Below, piece after piece: positions 55,168 through 63,791 of a stretch of 64,000 nucleotides of DNA (within the stretch, counting starts at the first letter, position 1; each line of letters opens with the position of its first letter). The position numbers and the translations under genes are program-made. This DNA is from Promethearchaeia archaeon (GTDB lineage Archaea > Asgardarchaeota > Lokiarchaeia > Sigyniarchaeales > SOKP01): assembly GCA_029856145.1 (NCBI GenBank), contig JAHQWK010000001.1, positions 372,001 to 436,000 of the forward strand. The letters are read 5' to 3'. The notes below the pieces were generated by a model. That model was not told where the DNA came from. It searched no databases and saw only the letters and a program-made list of their open reading frames with translations.

Positions 55168-55851
55168 ATGCCTACATTTACTGATCCAATAATCAACTGT
55201 GATTCTGAAAGTGTTTATGCCCCTTCTGACGATACGTATCTAATGTTAGATTATTTCAAATCTCATATTGATTCTTTATATTTTGATGGAATTAAATTAA
55301 GTGAAATTAAAAAAATACTAGATTTAGGAACTGGAACGGGGATAATTGCTATTTTTTTCCAATTAACCAAGATGGAGAATCTGAATTTTAATCCAGAAAT
55401 ACACGGTTCTGATATTTTAAAAGAAGCAATAAATTGTGCGAAATTAAATGAGAAAGTAAATAATTTCAATTCTGAAATAAAATTCTTACACTCAAATCTA
55501 TTTAAAAATTTTCCCAATTCCTTAAAACATTCCTTTAATATTATTGTATTTAATCCCCCCTACTTACCATCCTCTCAATTGATAAAAGAGGAAGATAAAA
55601 AAGATATTGATTATAGTTGGAACGGAGGAATTAAGGGATATGAAGTTTTAATTAATTTTCTCAAGAGCGCAATTTCTTTTTTAAATTTGAAAAAAGAACA
55701 TTATATTTATTGTATTACTTCCAGTAGAACCAATCTAAACGCACTAAATAAAAAAATCACCAAATTAGGGTATAAGATCGAAATAGTCAAACAAAAACAT
55801 GTATTCTTTGAGCAACTTTACTTAAATAGAATCAAATACAATAAACACTAA
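55168..55851 (+). CDS. HemK2/Mtq2-like release-factor methyltransferase
   Basis: 227 residues. VYAPSDDTYLMLDYF at the N-terminus is the Mtq2/HemK2 opening; LDLGTGTGIIAIFF binds SAM and VFNPPYLPSS is the NPPY catalytic motif for Gln methylation. In archaea and eukaryotes this family methylates the GGQ glutamine of release factor aRF1/eRF1. Its location next to ksgA agrees with archaeal gene order. Ends with a 4-bp convergent overlap with nurA. Confidence 0.88.
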   Translation: MPTFTDPIINCDSESVYAPSDDTYLMLDYFKSHIDSLYFDGIKLSEIKKILDLGTGTGIIAIFFQLTKMENLNFNPEIHGSDILKEAINCAKLNEKVNNFNSEIKFLHSNLFKNFPNSLKHSFNIIVFNPPYLPSSQLIKEEDKKDIDYSWNGGIKGYEVLINFLKSAISFLNLKKEHYIYCITSSRTNLNALNKKITKLGYKIEIVKQKHVFFEQLYLNRIKYNKH

Positions 55852-57128
55852 AATGGTCTTCGATTTCTCCTCTTTTCTAATAAAGAAATACCATGAGTAT
55901 TAAGAGTTCTAGTCAAATTATTGAGCAATATATCCACTTCTGTTGGTTTAAACACAGCTCTCCTATGTGCTTCAATTTGAGGGATTGGTAAACCATAATG
56001 TTCATTCAAACTTGACATTGGTAATAAGATGGAAGTGATTAAATCTGCTTTCTCTGAAGCCTTTTTAAAAGAGTGTTTCTCATCCATGAAAAACTCAATT
56101 CTGCAAGGAGTATCATAATGAACAGTTTTTAGATAAAAGGCATAAAAGGAGAGAGGAAAATAATATGGAATTTCTTTTTTAATTCCTGTATCTCTTATTT
56201 TATCAATTTCTCTTTTACAATTAAAAATGCAAGTTCTCTCAGACTTGTTCATTATTCTATTAAATAAATCTAGATCTGAAAAATATTCCATTACTTTTCG
56301 ATAATCAGCTTTAATGAAATCCGTTAATCTTGAATGACTAGGTTTTAATAATTGGATCGAATCTCTTAATAGATGACATAAAGCAGAAGTTCTTGTATCC
56401 TTAATTGAACCGATTAATAATATCCCTTTTTCTTTACAATTCAAATATAATTTATGATACTCTTTCAATAATCTGTCATACTGCTTAGAAATTTCAGGAT
56501 CTTTGGAAAATACTAAATTTATTGGCATGATAACAATCGATCCATCAATTATTATCATATCGATATCTGAAGACTTTTCAATCATATTATTTAATAGGTT
56601 GATCTCCATGAATGTCATATCAATAGAGACTTTAGCCTCAACCGCTATTTCATCTTTATTAAGTAGATTACCTTGCACTAAATAATTATTAAAACCATTA
56701 AGGTCGGGATAATATACGATATTTGCGATATGGTTTTTTTTAAAATAATATTTTACTGCAATAGCCTTTAAGAATGAGAAATCTACATTCACATATTTCT
56801 TGGTCACAGAGCTACCATCAACACTCACTATATTTAATCCCCTAATATTTGCAGGTTGAACAGTTTTTTTCAAAAATCCTTCTTTTATATAAAATTTAGT
56901 GAAATCTATAAGTTGAGAAAAATCTAAATCATCCATATTTTTAAGAATAATTTTGACAAAGGAATTCTTTAATTCTTCAAGTGCTAAATATTCTTTTGCG
57001 ATTACTTTAAGGTAATTGTGGAGAAGTTGCTCTTTAGTTAATCCTATATTGTTGATAATCTCATTATCGTGAGAAAAATTTTGGAAATTTGAATTTTTTG
57101 AATTAATGAATTTATCCCTAATTGTCAT
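55848..57128 (-). CDS. nurA: NurA-domain nuclease
   Basis: 426 residues from the ATG at 57128. An upstream start at 57203 would add a Leu-rich stretch coded by an AAT repeat and leave no promoter space, so it is rejected. NurA domain features: NIVSVDGSSVTKKY (metal Asp), DMIIIDGSIVIM and the C-terminal YGLPIPQIEAHRRAVFKPTEVD. NurA works with HerA in DNA end resection; no herA, rad50 or mre11 is nearby. Confidence 0.8.
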   Translation of the reverse strand: MTIRDKFINSKNSNFQNFSHDNEIINNIGLTKEQLLHNYLKVIAKEYLALEELKNSFVKIILKNMDDLDFSQLIDFTKFYIKEGFLKKTVQPANIRGLNIVSVDGSSVTKKYVNVDFSFLKAIAVKYYFKKNHIANIVYYPDLNGFNNYLVQGNLLNKDEIAVEAKVSIDMTFMEINLLNNMIEKSSDIDMIIIDGSIVIMPINLVFSKDPEISKQYDRLLKEYHKLYLNCKEKGILLIGSIKDTRTSALCHLLRDSIQLLKPSHSRLTDFIKADYRKVMEYFSDLDLFNRIMNKSERTCIFNCKREIDKIRDTGIKKEIPYYFPLSFYAFYLKTVHYDTPCRIEFFMDEKHSFKKASEKADLITSILLPMSSLNEHYGLPIPQIEAHRRAVFKPTEVDILLNNLTRTLNTHGISLLEKRRNRRPF

Positions 57129-57219
57129 TAAAAGTACAAATAATAGAGTTAATAATAATAATAATGAGATCTTTAATTTTTTGATTTTTAAGTTATATTT
57201 CAATATAAAAATATTTGAT

Positions 57220-57864
57220 ATGATGGCTGTCCAGTTGGGAGAAAACTCGTGGATTTTAATCGGAATAATGCTTTTAGAGATATTATTTATTGTTTTGCCT
57301 GCCTTAATCTATGGTAGAGTAAAGAAGCAGTCATTTATAGACGAAATAAAAGACATGGGATTTCAAAAAAATGATGACCTGCTTATAAAAGTAATATCAG
57401 GCTTAGGTTTTGGTATTTTGTTTTTCTTTTTCAGTAATTATATCATTATTTTTTTTCGAGATTTGATTGTCAGAAATTTATTTGGCGCTGAATTTATTGA
57501 GATTGCTCAAGAAGGAGCCATTAGTACAGCTCCTATCCAACCTAACTTTCTTCAATTAATTATTGTAATAGTTTTACAGATAATTATAATCGGACCGTGT
57601 GAAGAAGCTTTTTTCAGAGGATTTCTTATTAAAAAGTTTAATATGAAATTAAAATCAATCTACTCAAGTCTTATTTCATCTACTTTTTTTACTCTATATC
57701 ATGTTCCGCCGTTCTTAGTCCCTATACCTACGATTGTAACTTTTTTTGGATATTATTTTACTTTTGGACTTTTATTATCTTTTATTTTTGTATATTTCAA
57801 TTATTCACTAATTCCATGTTCAGTTGCTCATTCATGTTTTAATATTCTATTAATGGTAATATGA
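57220..57864 (+). CDS. CPBP/CAAX-type intramembrane metalloprotease
   Basis: 214 residues from ATG 57220 (next ATG 57223). Six or so membrane helices. All motifs are intact: CEEAFFRGFL (EExxxR), TLYHVPPF (His) and VAHSCFN (HxxxN). This makes it an active Rce1/Abi-type protease candidate, in contrast to the zinc-ribbon homologue at 46.6 kb. Divergent from nurA. Confidence 0.88.
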   Translation: MMAVQLGENSWILIGIMLLEILFIVLPALIYGRVKKQSFIDEIKDMGFQKNDDLLIKVISGLGFGILFFFFSNYIIIFFRDLIVRNLFGAEFIEIAQEGAISTAPIQPNFLQLIIVIVLQIIIIGPCEEAFFRGFLIKKFNMKLKSIYSSLISSTFFTLYHVPPFLVPIPTIVTFFGYYFTFGLLLSFIFVYFNYSLIPCSVAHSCFNILLMVI

Positions 57865-58020
57865 TTTACGCCTTTTAATGAAATTAATACTTTTAAATTA
57901 AATAAAAATTAATTAATATTAGGTTTATTAATATTATAAATTAAAATTTAACTGCCTTAATACTAAGGTTTAATTCCTCCATTTACCTATCGAATAGAAA
58001 CCCCAAAAATTGCAATAATA

Positions 58021-58557
58021 TTGATTAGATTGACACAATACGATTATACATTTAAGGTATTAATGTTGGGAGATGCATCAGTGGGGAAAACATCTCTTAC
58101 AATAAGATATATTTCGGGGTTTTTCCAGGAAGACTTGAAATTAACAATTGGAGTAGATTTCTATTCCAAAACAACATCTTTCAAAGATAAAAAAGTAAAA
58201 CTACAGATATGGGATTTCGGAGGAGAAGAAAGATTTCGATTCTTGCTCTCCCAGTATTGTAAAGGTGCCAATGGAGCTTTTTTCTTATATGATATTACTA
58301 ATCAAACATCATTAGATCACTTACCTGATTGGACACAGGTAATAAGAGAACATGCGGGGGATATTCCTATAATGTTGATTGGCTCAAAAGTGGATTTGAA
58401 TGAATTTCGAGCAGTCCTTCGCGATGATGGAATATTAGCCGCAAAAAAATACAATCTTGCTTCTTTTGTAGAACTTTCTTCTAAAACAGGAGAAAATGTA
58501 GGAAAGGCTTTCAATGTAATAACAGAAATTCTTTTTGAAAAGTTCTCAAGCGATTAA
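58021..58557 (+). CDS. Ras/Rab-like small GTPase
   Basis: 178 residues; TTG starts at 58021 or 58030. P-loop GDASVGKT (17-24), TIGVDFYSK (switch I with Thr and Rab-like IGVDF), WDFGGEERFR (64-73) and SSKTGEN. The Gln of DxxGQ is Glu69 and the G4 motif reads SKVD (122-125). Switch I TIGVDF is strikingly Rab-like. No C-terminal prenylation Cys. Placed 109 nt before the selenoprotein gene. Confidence 0.9.
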   Translation: MIRLTQYDYTFKVLMLGDASVGKTSLTIRYISGFFQEDLKLTIGVDFYSKTTSFKDKKVKLQIWDFGGEERFRFLLSQYCKGANGAFFLYDITNQTSLDHLPDWTQVIREHAGDIPIMLIGSKVDLNEFRAVLRDDGILAAKKYNLASFVELSSKTGENVGKAFNVITEILFEKFSSD

Positions 58558-58666
58558 TAAAACATTTATTCTTTATTTCTATTTAAATTCTTATTTATTA
58601 AATAATAAACACATGTTTAAAATGGCTAAGTTCATTAAATAAAAATAAAAAAATTAGGTAATACAT

Positions 58667-59200
58667 ATGGGAAACTCTAACGAAGAAGAACCTCCAAGAC
58701 CTAAAGGATTGAATTTAAACACCAAGGCACCATTGATTGATACTATAGATATTTACGAAAATCCTATAAATCTAATCGATCTTCTCAAGACCTATGATGG
58801 AGTTTTGATTGACTTTTTCCGAGGAAATTGGTGAAGCCATTGTAAAAAACACTTGAAGTTGCTGACTGAACATATCTCTGAATTTGAAATTAGAAGTATT
58901 AAATTAATATCTATTGCTAGCGATAGTGTAAGGCTTTTGAGGAAATTTAAAGAAGAAAATAAATTTGATGTTGATATGATTTCTGATAGAGGTGCTAAGA
59001 TAGCGAAACAATACGATGTTTACTGGTTTGCCCCTGGTGGAGGAAAAAACTATAAAATAAAACAAGCTGTACCAAGTAAATTCTTAATCGATAAAAATGG
59101 CAAGATTATTTGGAAATATATAGGAAAAGATAAGACAGATAGACCTTCAATTGAAATGATGACCAGTATAATTGATAAATACATCAAAAATCCCAATTAA
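58667..59200 (+). CDS. Peroxiredoxin-like selenoprotein with in-frame TGA (Sec56)
   Basis: 177 residues if TGA at 58832-58834 is read as selenocysteine. Frame is open from ATG 58667 with normal codon use, and continues 122 codons past the TGA to a TAA at 59198-59200. Around the TGA the protein is VLIDFFRGNWUSHCKKHL, matching the FxRGxWCPxC active-site motif of AhpC/TSA-like proteins, with U in place of the peroxidatic Cys and Cys59 as partner. Downstream the thioredoxin fold continues (KLISIASDS, AVPSKFLIDKNGKIIWKYIG). A SECIS-like hairpin follows the stop. The alternative is a truncated gene plus a TTG-started fragment, which is less likely. Confidence 0.78.
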
Positions 59201-59209
59201 GAATGATTT

Positions 59210-59268
59210 GAGTGTGAAAAAATGAGACACTCATGGACAACCTCGTGAGGGTTTTGGGATTTTATCTC
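59210..59268 (+). promoter_or_regulatory. Candidate SECIS element in the 3' UTR
   Basis: Ten nt after the stop codon. ATGA (59222-59225) and GA (59258-59259) can form the tandem G.A kink. Between them CTCATG (59230-59235) pairs with CGTGAG (59244-59249) with one G.U pair, extended below by mismatched ACA/GGTT pairing; the 8-nt apical loop GACAACCT contains an AA at 59239-59240. This arrangement resembles eukaryotic SECIS elements (AUGA ... AA ... GA). The lower helix is only weak A-U pairing. A competing 7-bp hairpin (59209-59215 with 59227-59233) also exists. Confidence 0.55.
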
Positions 59269-59287
59269 TTTATTTTTTTATACGATA

Positions 59288-59467
59288 CTAATTAAATCTT
59301 ACATATTTAATGTGTTGTTTAATTAAGCTATTGTACCGAAATCCTGTTTCATATTTATAACCACACTTAGAACAATGGTGTTGGGTGCATTCTAAACAGT
59401 TTTCCCGATGTATAATATTATCATTCATAAGATCTCCACACTTTTCACATTTCATACTTGATAACAT
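59288..59467 (-). CDS. Small zinc-ribbon-like protein, 59 aa
   Basis: MLSSMKCEKCGDLMNDN, then CLEC and CSKCGYKYE: CxxC pairs at 7/10, 24/27 and 32/35 plus several histidines, consistent with one or two structural zinc sites. ATG at 59467; an internal ATG at codon 5 is possible. Convergent with the selenoprotein gene, ending 20 nt from the SECIS-like element. Unrecognised family. Confidence 0.55.
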   Translation of the reverse strand: MLSSMKCEKCGDLMNDNIIHRENCLECTQHHCSKCGYKYETGFRYNSLIKQHIKYVRFN

Positions 59468-59582
59468 AATTTAAAATTACACTTTAAAACCTATTTAAAA
59501 CAAATAAGTAGGACGATTTAGTAAAAAAATTAGTCAAGACACTATACGTTTAGAATAAAAATATGTTAAAAAAAAAATTATA

Positions 59583-60260
59583 CTATATTTTTTTCCGTAG
59601 TTTCTCTGTATAATTATTTGAATAATTCTTAATTTCAATAGGAAACTTCTCTGGGTTTAAATAATTTTGAACCTTCTGAAATAAGTCATCAAGTGAGGCA
59701 TGAGAACCCTTATCTTTAACCATCCATGCTGTCATTGTATTTAGGTCAGTTTTACCATCCCATTCTATAGTGTGTATCTCCTCTTTACTATGAATGCCTT
59801 TTTTGTATATTGCTTTCACTAGTTTTTCATCAAATAATGTATCACACGAAATCCATTTATCATTTAAATAACATTCAACCCAAGGATGAAATGTTATAAT
59901 ATCTGGAAGGCCATTATAAGCCCCTGTTGCAATAACACCTTTAAGACATTCTTTTTTTAAATGAGCAAGATGATATCTAGCAGGAATTCCTAATGCTCGT
60001 AATAGTGCAATGTGCAAATTAGCTTTAGTTACGCAAAAACCATACCTTTTCTTGAGAGTTTCAGATGCTTTAACAATATAATCCAACATGAAGGGTATTT
60101 CATCTCTTACAAAGTAAAATACTTTTAATGCTTTATCTTTATCCGTTTCACATCCCTTTGTGAGTTCATGTGCCATATCTATTATTGTTTGATGTTCATA
60201 ATCGCAAAAATATGTTGGGTGCAAGTATTTACTCATCTCTTCCATAGATTTTACTACCAT
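59583..60260 (-). CDS. Transglutaminase-like (papain-fold) protein
   Basis: 225 residues. YGFCVTKANLHIALLRALGIPARY (catalytic Cys76, partly quoted), FHPWVECYLND (His125) and WISCDTLFDE (Asp140) form the Cys-His-Asp triad of the transglutaminase-like superfamily, seen in archaeal proteases or peptidases. No signal peptide. Could be a peptidase or amidase. The start could also be at ATG of MEEMSKYLHP. Confidence 0.85.
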   Translation of the reverse strand: MVVKSMEEMSKYLHPTYFCDYEHQTIIDMAHELTKGCETDKDKALKVFYFVRDEIPFMLDYIVKASETLKKRYGFCVTKANLHIALLRALGIPARYHLAHLKKECLKGVIATGAYNGLPDIITFHPWVECYLNDKWISCDTLFDEKLVKAIYKKGIHSKEEIHTIEWDGKTDLNTMTAWMVKDKGSHASLDDLFQKVQNYLNPEKFPIEIKNYSNNYTEKLRKKI

Positions 60261-60392
60261 TTGAATTTCAACCTTAATTTTTTTTATTTGAATTTAAAAA
60301 TTTCAAATTTCAAATTATTTTCAACATATAAATAATTTATGTCGGATAAAATGCTTCTTAAAATGAAGAAATAAAGAAAATAGTTATACTAT

Positions 60393-60941
60393 TCAGCTCT
60401 TTCTTAATTTAAAAACTAATAAGATAATCAACGCTGATACAAAATAACCTATTGCTGCGAATAAGAAACTGAATTTAATCAGCGCGCATACTGATGCGGT
60501 TAATGGGTTAATAATTGAAATGGAAGTAGGATCGCTAAGCATTATAAGTAGGTTAATATTCTCAATTATATCAAAAATTCCAGTTAGAAAAGGTGTTAAA
60601 GTAAAATAAAGACCAATAGTTTGCATTGTACTCTCTGATCTCCTTAGCACCATTAATATTAATCCAAGAGCTAAAGAAACATATCCAACAATATATAAGA
60701 AATCCCAATATATCGCTAACATTTGTTTATTTATTCCAACAACACCCCATACGGAAAGAATTAATTCTGCTCTTTCAGGAGTCCACGAAAATTCATAATC
60801 TAAAATTCCATAAGTTGGTACTGCAGCTTCAATTGGCATGAAAATTAGCAGATATACAAGAAGAACTATGATTAACCCGCATATTGTTATAATAATTACA
60901 AGTTTCTCTTTAGGAGATTCTTTAAATCTTTCTAAAAACAT
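60393..60941 (-). CDS. Four-to-five-pass membrane protein, 182 aa
   Basis: Start at ATG 60941 (MFLERFKESPKEK); a TTG at 60983 is in frame. Hydrophobic helices at roughly 15-38, 80-105, 115-140 and 150-178. No recognised family. Not close enough to a neighbour for an operon call. Confidence 0.65.
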   Translation of the reverse strand: MFLERFKESPKEKLVIIITICGLIIVLLVYLLIFMPIEAAVPTYGILDYEFSWTPERAELILSVWGVVGINKQMLAIYWDFLYIVGYVSLALGLILMVLRRSESTMQTIGLYFTLTPFLTGIFDIIENINLLIMLSDPTSISIINPLTASVCALIKFSFLFAAIGYFVSALIILLVFKLRKS

Positions 60942-61095
60942 TTTCAATTTATTAAAAATTAATTTGTAAACATAATTTGTCAAACTTTTATTTAAAATTA
61001 AAGAAAAGATTCTACGTTAAATAAAATTAGAAAAAAAAAAATAAAAGGTAGCTAGAAATATTTAAATCGCAAAAATTTAAATCATTATTAATGAT

Positions 61096-61302
61096 TTATA
61101 CTAATCCAATAGCGATTTTCATATCTGCAGCAGTAACTTTCTTTCTACCGGAGTGTTTGGCAATATCAAGCGCGCAACCAGTTAAAGTCTTAGCATATTC
61201 TTCTAAATAATCCATTAATTTGTCAACTGCGGCTCGACTTACGATTTCCGCTCCAGCTTTTTTCATTAGAGCCCGTAATGGACTCCATGCAAATGCAGCC
61301 AT
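61096..61302 (-). CDS. Archaeal histone
   Basis: 68 residues, the typical single histone fold: MAAFAWSPLRALMKKAG, AEIVSRAAVDKLMDYLEEYA, HSGRKKVTAADMKIAIGL. It has no eukaryote-like tails. Strong ribosome-binding site (GGAGGAA) just upstream of the ATG, as expected for an abundant protein. TTTAAATA on the minus strand near 61363-61370 is a plausible TATA box. Compacts DNA as dimers and larger superhelical stacks. Confidence 0.96.
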   Translation of the reverse strand: MAAFAWSPLRALMKKAGAEIVSRAAVDKLMDYLEEYAKTLTGCALDIAKHSGRKKVTAADMKIAIGLV

Positions 61303-61981
61303 TTTATTATTCCTCCACTAATATATATTTATTTTTTAATTTTTGAGTTTTTAATACTGATGTATTTAAATTTTAATTAGTATTTCTTATATTTAAATGT
61401 GTTGGTTGATCATCATTAATCCGATACATTTGATCAATCAAATACGGTCGACAAAAAAAAATGATGAAAAAAACTTATAAATTTTTTAATACTGAATTCA
61501 ATTAATAGGAATGGATCAATTTTTGGTTTCAGATAATACAATTATATGATCTATCTCTTAAACTTTGTTATATTTTGGTGAAATGTATTAGCCAATCTAG
61601 CATATATATTAAAGAAAATAAAAGATTGAATAATAAGTTGTTGAGATATTTTATATTATAACAATTTTGAAACCATAATTATAACTTTTCCAAATTTCAA
61701 ACCTGAAATAAGAATAAGGTAAATGGTGTAATTACATCTTTTCTTGCAATATCCTTTTTTATACAAAAATCTTTAATTAAAATTTTACCCTAAGTAAATT
61801 GGTTATATAGATTCTAGATTTTAAAATATATTCTCCTTTTCCTCGATTGACTTTTTTGTCACTGATAAGTAAAATTGAAAATTTCTAGATTTTTATATTA
61901 TCCCCAATTTGAATTTGCTGAAAAGAAAGCTTTTACTCATAGTTTTACTCATTGAAGAAAACATTTATAAGTAAAACACGT

Positions 61982-62095
61982 CCCAATACTAAACTTAGAA
62001 TAGGGTCATTTATAGAAAAAAAATAAAGGATTTAAAATCCAAAGTTAGGCAGGAAAAAATATTTCTCCAATATTTTTTATTGGAGAATTTTTTTT
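61982..62095 (+). ncRNA. Candidate small RNA with terminal hairpin
   Basis: From a TATA-like TTTATAA at 61964-61970 the following structures occur: CCC (61982-61984) with GGG (62003-62005) closing CTA/TAG pairing; GGATTT with AAATCC at 62028-62040; and a perfect 10-bp hairpin at 62063-62087 followed by eight T. A short structured RNA is possible. Transcription start relative to the first stem is uncertain and no known RNA family matched. Confidence 0.3.
62063..62095 (+). terminator. Intrinsic-type terminator hairpin
   Basis: TTCTCCAATA (62063-62072), loop of five T, TATTGGAGAA (62078-62087), then TTTTTTTT (62088-62095). A perfect 10-bp stem plus T-run is uncommon in archaea, which mostly terminate on T-tracts alone, and no annotated gene ends here. 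Confidence 0.6.
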
Positions 62096-62591
62096 CTTCT
62101 TCTTTTTAAAAGGTTATTGATTAATATCTTTCTTTTGATTTTAAAGTTAATTTTCTTAGTTCCACCTGAGTAGAAAAGACAAATTACTTAAATGAGAGTT
62201 TCATTAGAAGTTTTTAAATTTTTGAAAATAGTGAGAAACTTATCAAATTTTTTACTTAAATACTTTTCTTGCTAAAGGTGTTTTTAATTAAATTTTTACT
62301 CTCTAAAAATCACATAAGAGTAATTTATAATCAATAACTTATACTGCATTATCATCAATGCGTAAGAATTTAATTTTTTGGTTCATTTTTAGTCTAAATT
62401 TTAACCAAAAGGTTCTTCCATTTTCACTCTCAATGACTTTGATACTGATAGGAGTTAAAGCTATAATAATAACTAAAATGATCCTATATATAAATGCAGA
62501 ATTTGAATTGTTAAGTTAAAATTAATGACAAATTATAACTTTATATTTTTATTATATTAGATAAATTATATGAGAGAAGAGTATTAAAAAA

Positions 62592-63662
62592 ATGAGTGAA
62601 ATCAAATCAAAACTTTTAGTTGTTTCCGATATTCATTTAGGTTCTTTGGACAGTGAAATAGACCTCTTTACTCAATTTTTGAGAGATATAATTAAAGGAG
62701 AATTTGGGAATGAGTTACAAGTTTTAATATTATTGGGTGATTTTATTGATTTATGCACTGATCTTCCTGAAACTCTTTTAAAAAGGGAAAAGGTTCAAGA
62801 AATTTTTACACTTTTACTTGAGATTAAGAAAAAAATGAATCTCATTTATGTACTTGGAAATCATGAAATTCCTATTACTGGAGATTATGATAAAAAGTTT
62901 AATCGCAGAAAAGAAAAGTTTTTAGCCAAATTTAGGAATAGCAATTTCAATGATTTGTTTAATGAGGAAATATTCTGTCAATACGTAATATTAAAAAAGT
63001 GGAACAATAATGATATGCTTTTGATGTATACTTCACGAGATCAAATTGAGAACAACCCTATTAATAAAGTAAAAATAGAGGGACTTGATTTAGATGAAGA
63101 TTATAGGTGTTTTATGCTGCATGGATACCAATGTGATAGTGAGATATATCGATTTTTTGTAGGACAAATATGGAAATCATTAATCTCTAATAATAAGTTT
63201 GAAGTCAAAGAGACTTATGATTATTTCTGGAATGAAGTAATAAAGAATGGCAGAAAAATTAAACCTATCACATTTGAAAACATGAAATATGAATTAGCCA
63301 AGTTAAAAAATGTATCTTTAGAATTCTTAGAAACACTTTTTTCAGAGTTAAGTATTTTAGAATTTAATTTAATTAAAGCAAATATGCGAATAATGAAAAA
63401 ATGGCAACGTGCAAGTAAATCTGATTATTATTTTGATGAAATAAAAGCATTTTTTGAGGATAAAGACTATAATTTTTCAAAAATAAATCATATTATATAT
63501 GGTCATTCTCATCACAGTGGAATGGCTTATGGAAATATAAACAATCAGAGAGTAGAAATAATAAATGATGGTGCTTGGCAACATGTGCAACCCTCTTATG
63601 TTGAAATTCTCTCAAAAGGAAAGTTAAATTTAAGATCTTTTTCAAATATTCTCAAATCTTAA
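62592..63662 (+). CDS. Calcineurin-like metallophosphoesterase
   Basis: 356 residues. The five metal-ligand motifs are visible: VVSDIHLGS, LGDFIDL, LGNHEIP, FMLHGYQCD and YGHSHHSG. The middle part (residues ~190-290) is a helical insert with NGRKIKPITFENMKYELAKL. It resembles UDP-2,3-diacylglucosamine pyrophosphatase/SbcD-type folds but the substrate is undefined. Confidence 0.85.
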   Translation: MSEIKSKLLVVSDIHLGSLDSEIDLFTQFLRDIIKGEFGNELQVLILLGDFIDLCTDLPETLLKREKVQEIFTLLLEIKKKMNLIYVLGNHEIPITGDYDKKFNRRKEKFLAKFRNSNFNDLFNEEIFCQYVILKKWNNNDMLLMYTSRDQIENNPINKVKIEGLDLDEDYRCFMLHGYQCDSEIYRFFVGQIWKSLISNNKFEVKETYDYFWNEVIKNGRKIKPITFENMKYELAKLKNVSLEFLETLFSELSILEFNLIKANMRIMKKWQRASKSDYYFDEIKAFFEDKDYNFSKINHIIYGHSHHSGMAYGNINNQRVEIINDGAWQHVQPSYVEILSKGKLNLRSFSNILKS

Positions 63663-63791
63663 AGAAGAATAGAATTTGTATACTTTTCAACACTAATTTA
63701 TTTTTATATGTTCAAAACCTATAAATCCCAGCTTTTATTTTTAATTATTAAGTTTAGTTTTTTTTTTAAGTATAATAAAACTTTTAACCTT

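Larger units (their letters stand above)
61303..62591. other. Long gene-free intergenic region
   Basis: 1289 bp without a convincing reading frame, by far the longest gap in the window. It contains a 16-nt inverted repeat ATTTGATCAATCAAAT (61428-61443), a possible small RNA (listed separately) and no recognised repeats, tRNA or mobile element remnant. It separates the histone from a metallophosphoesterase. Confidence 0.6.

Noticed and set aside
57129..57203. N-terminal membrane helix for the NurA protein
   Set aside because: The Leu-rich stretch is coded by a run of AAT repeats, leaves no promoter space before the divergent CPBP gene, and a good ATG at 57128 is available.
58853..59200. Independent 115-codon gene with TTG start
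   Set aside because: It is the continuation of the frame opened at 58667; the TGA separating them lies in the redox motif and a SECIS-like structure follows, so a single selenoprotein gene fits better.
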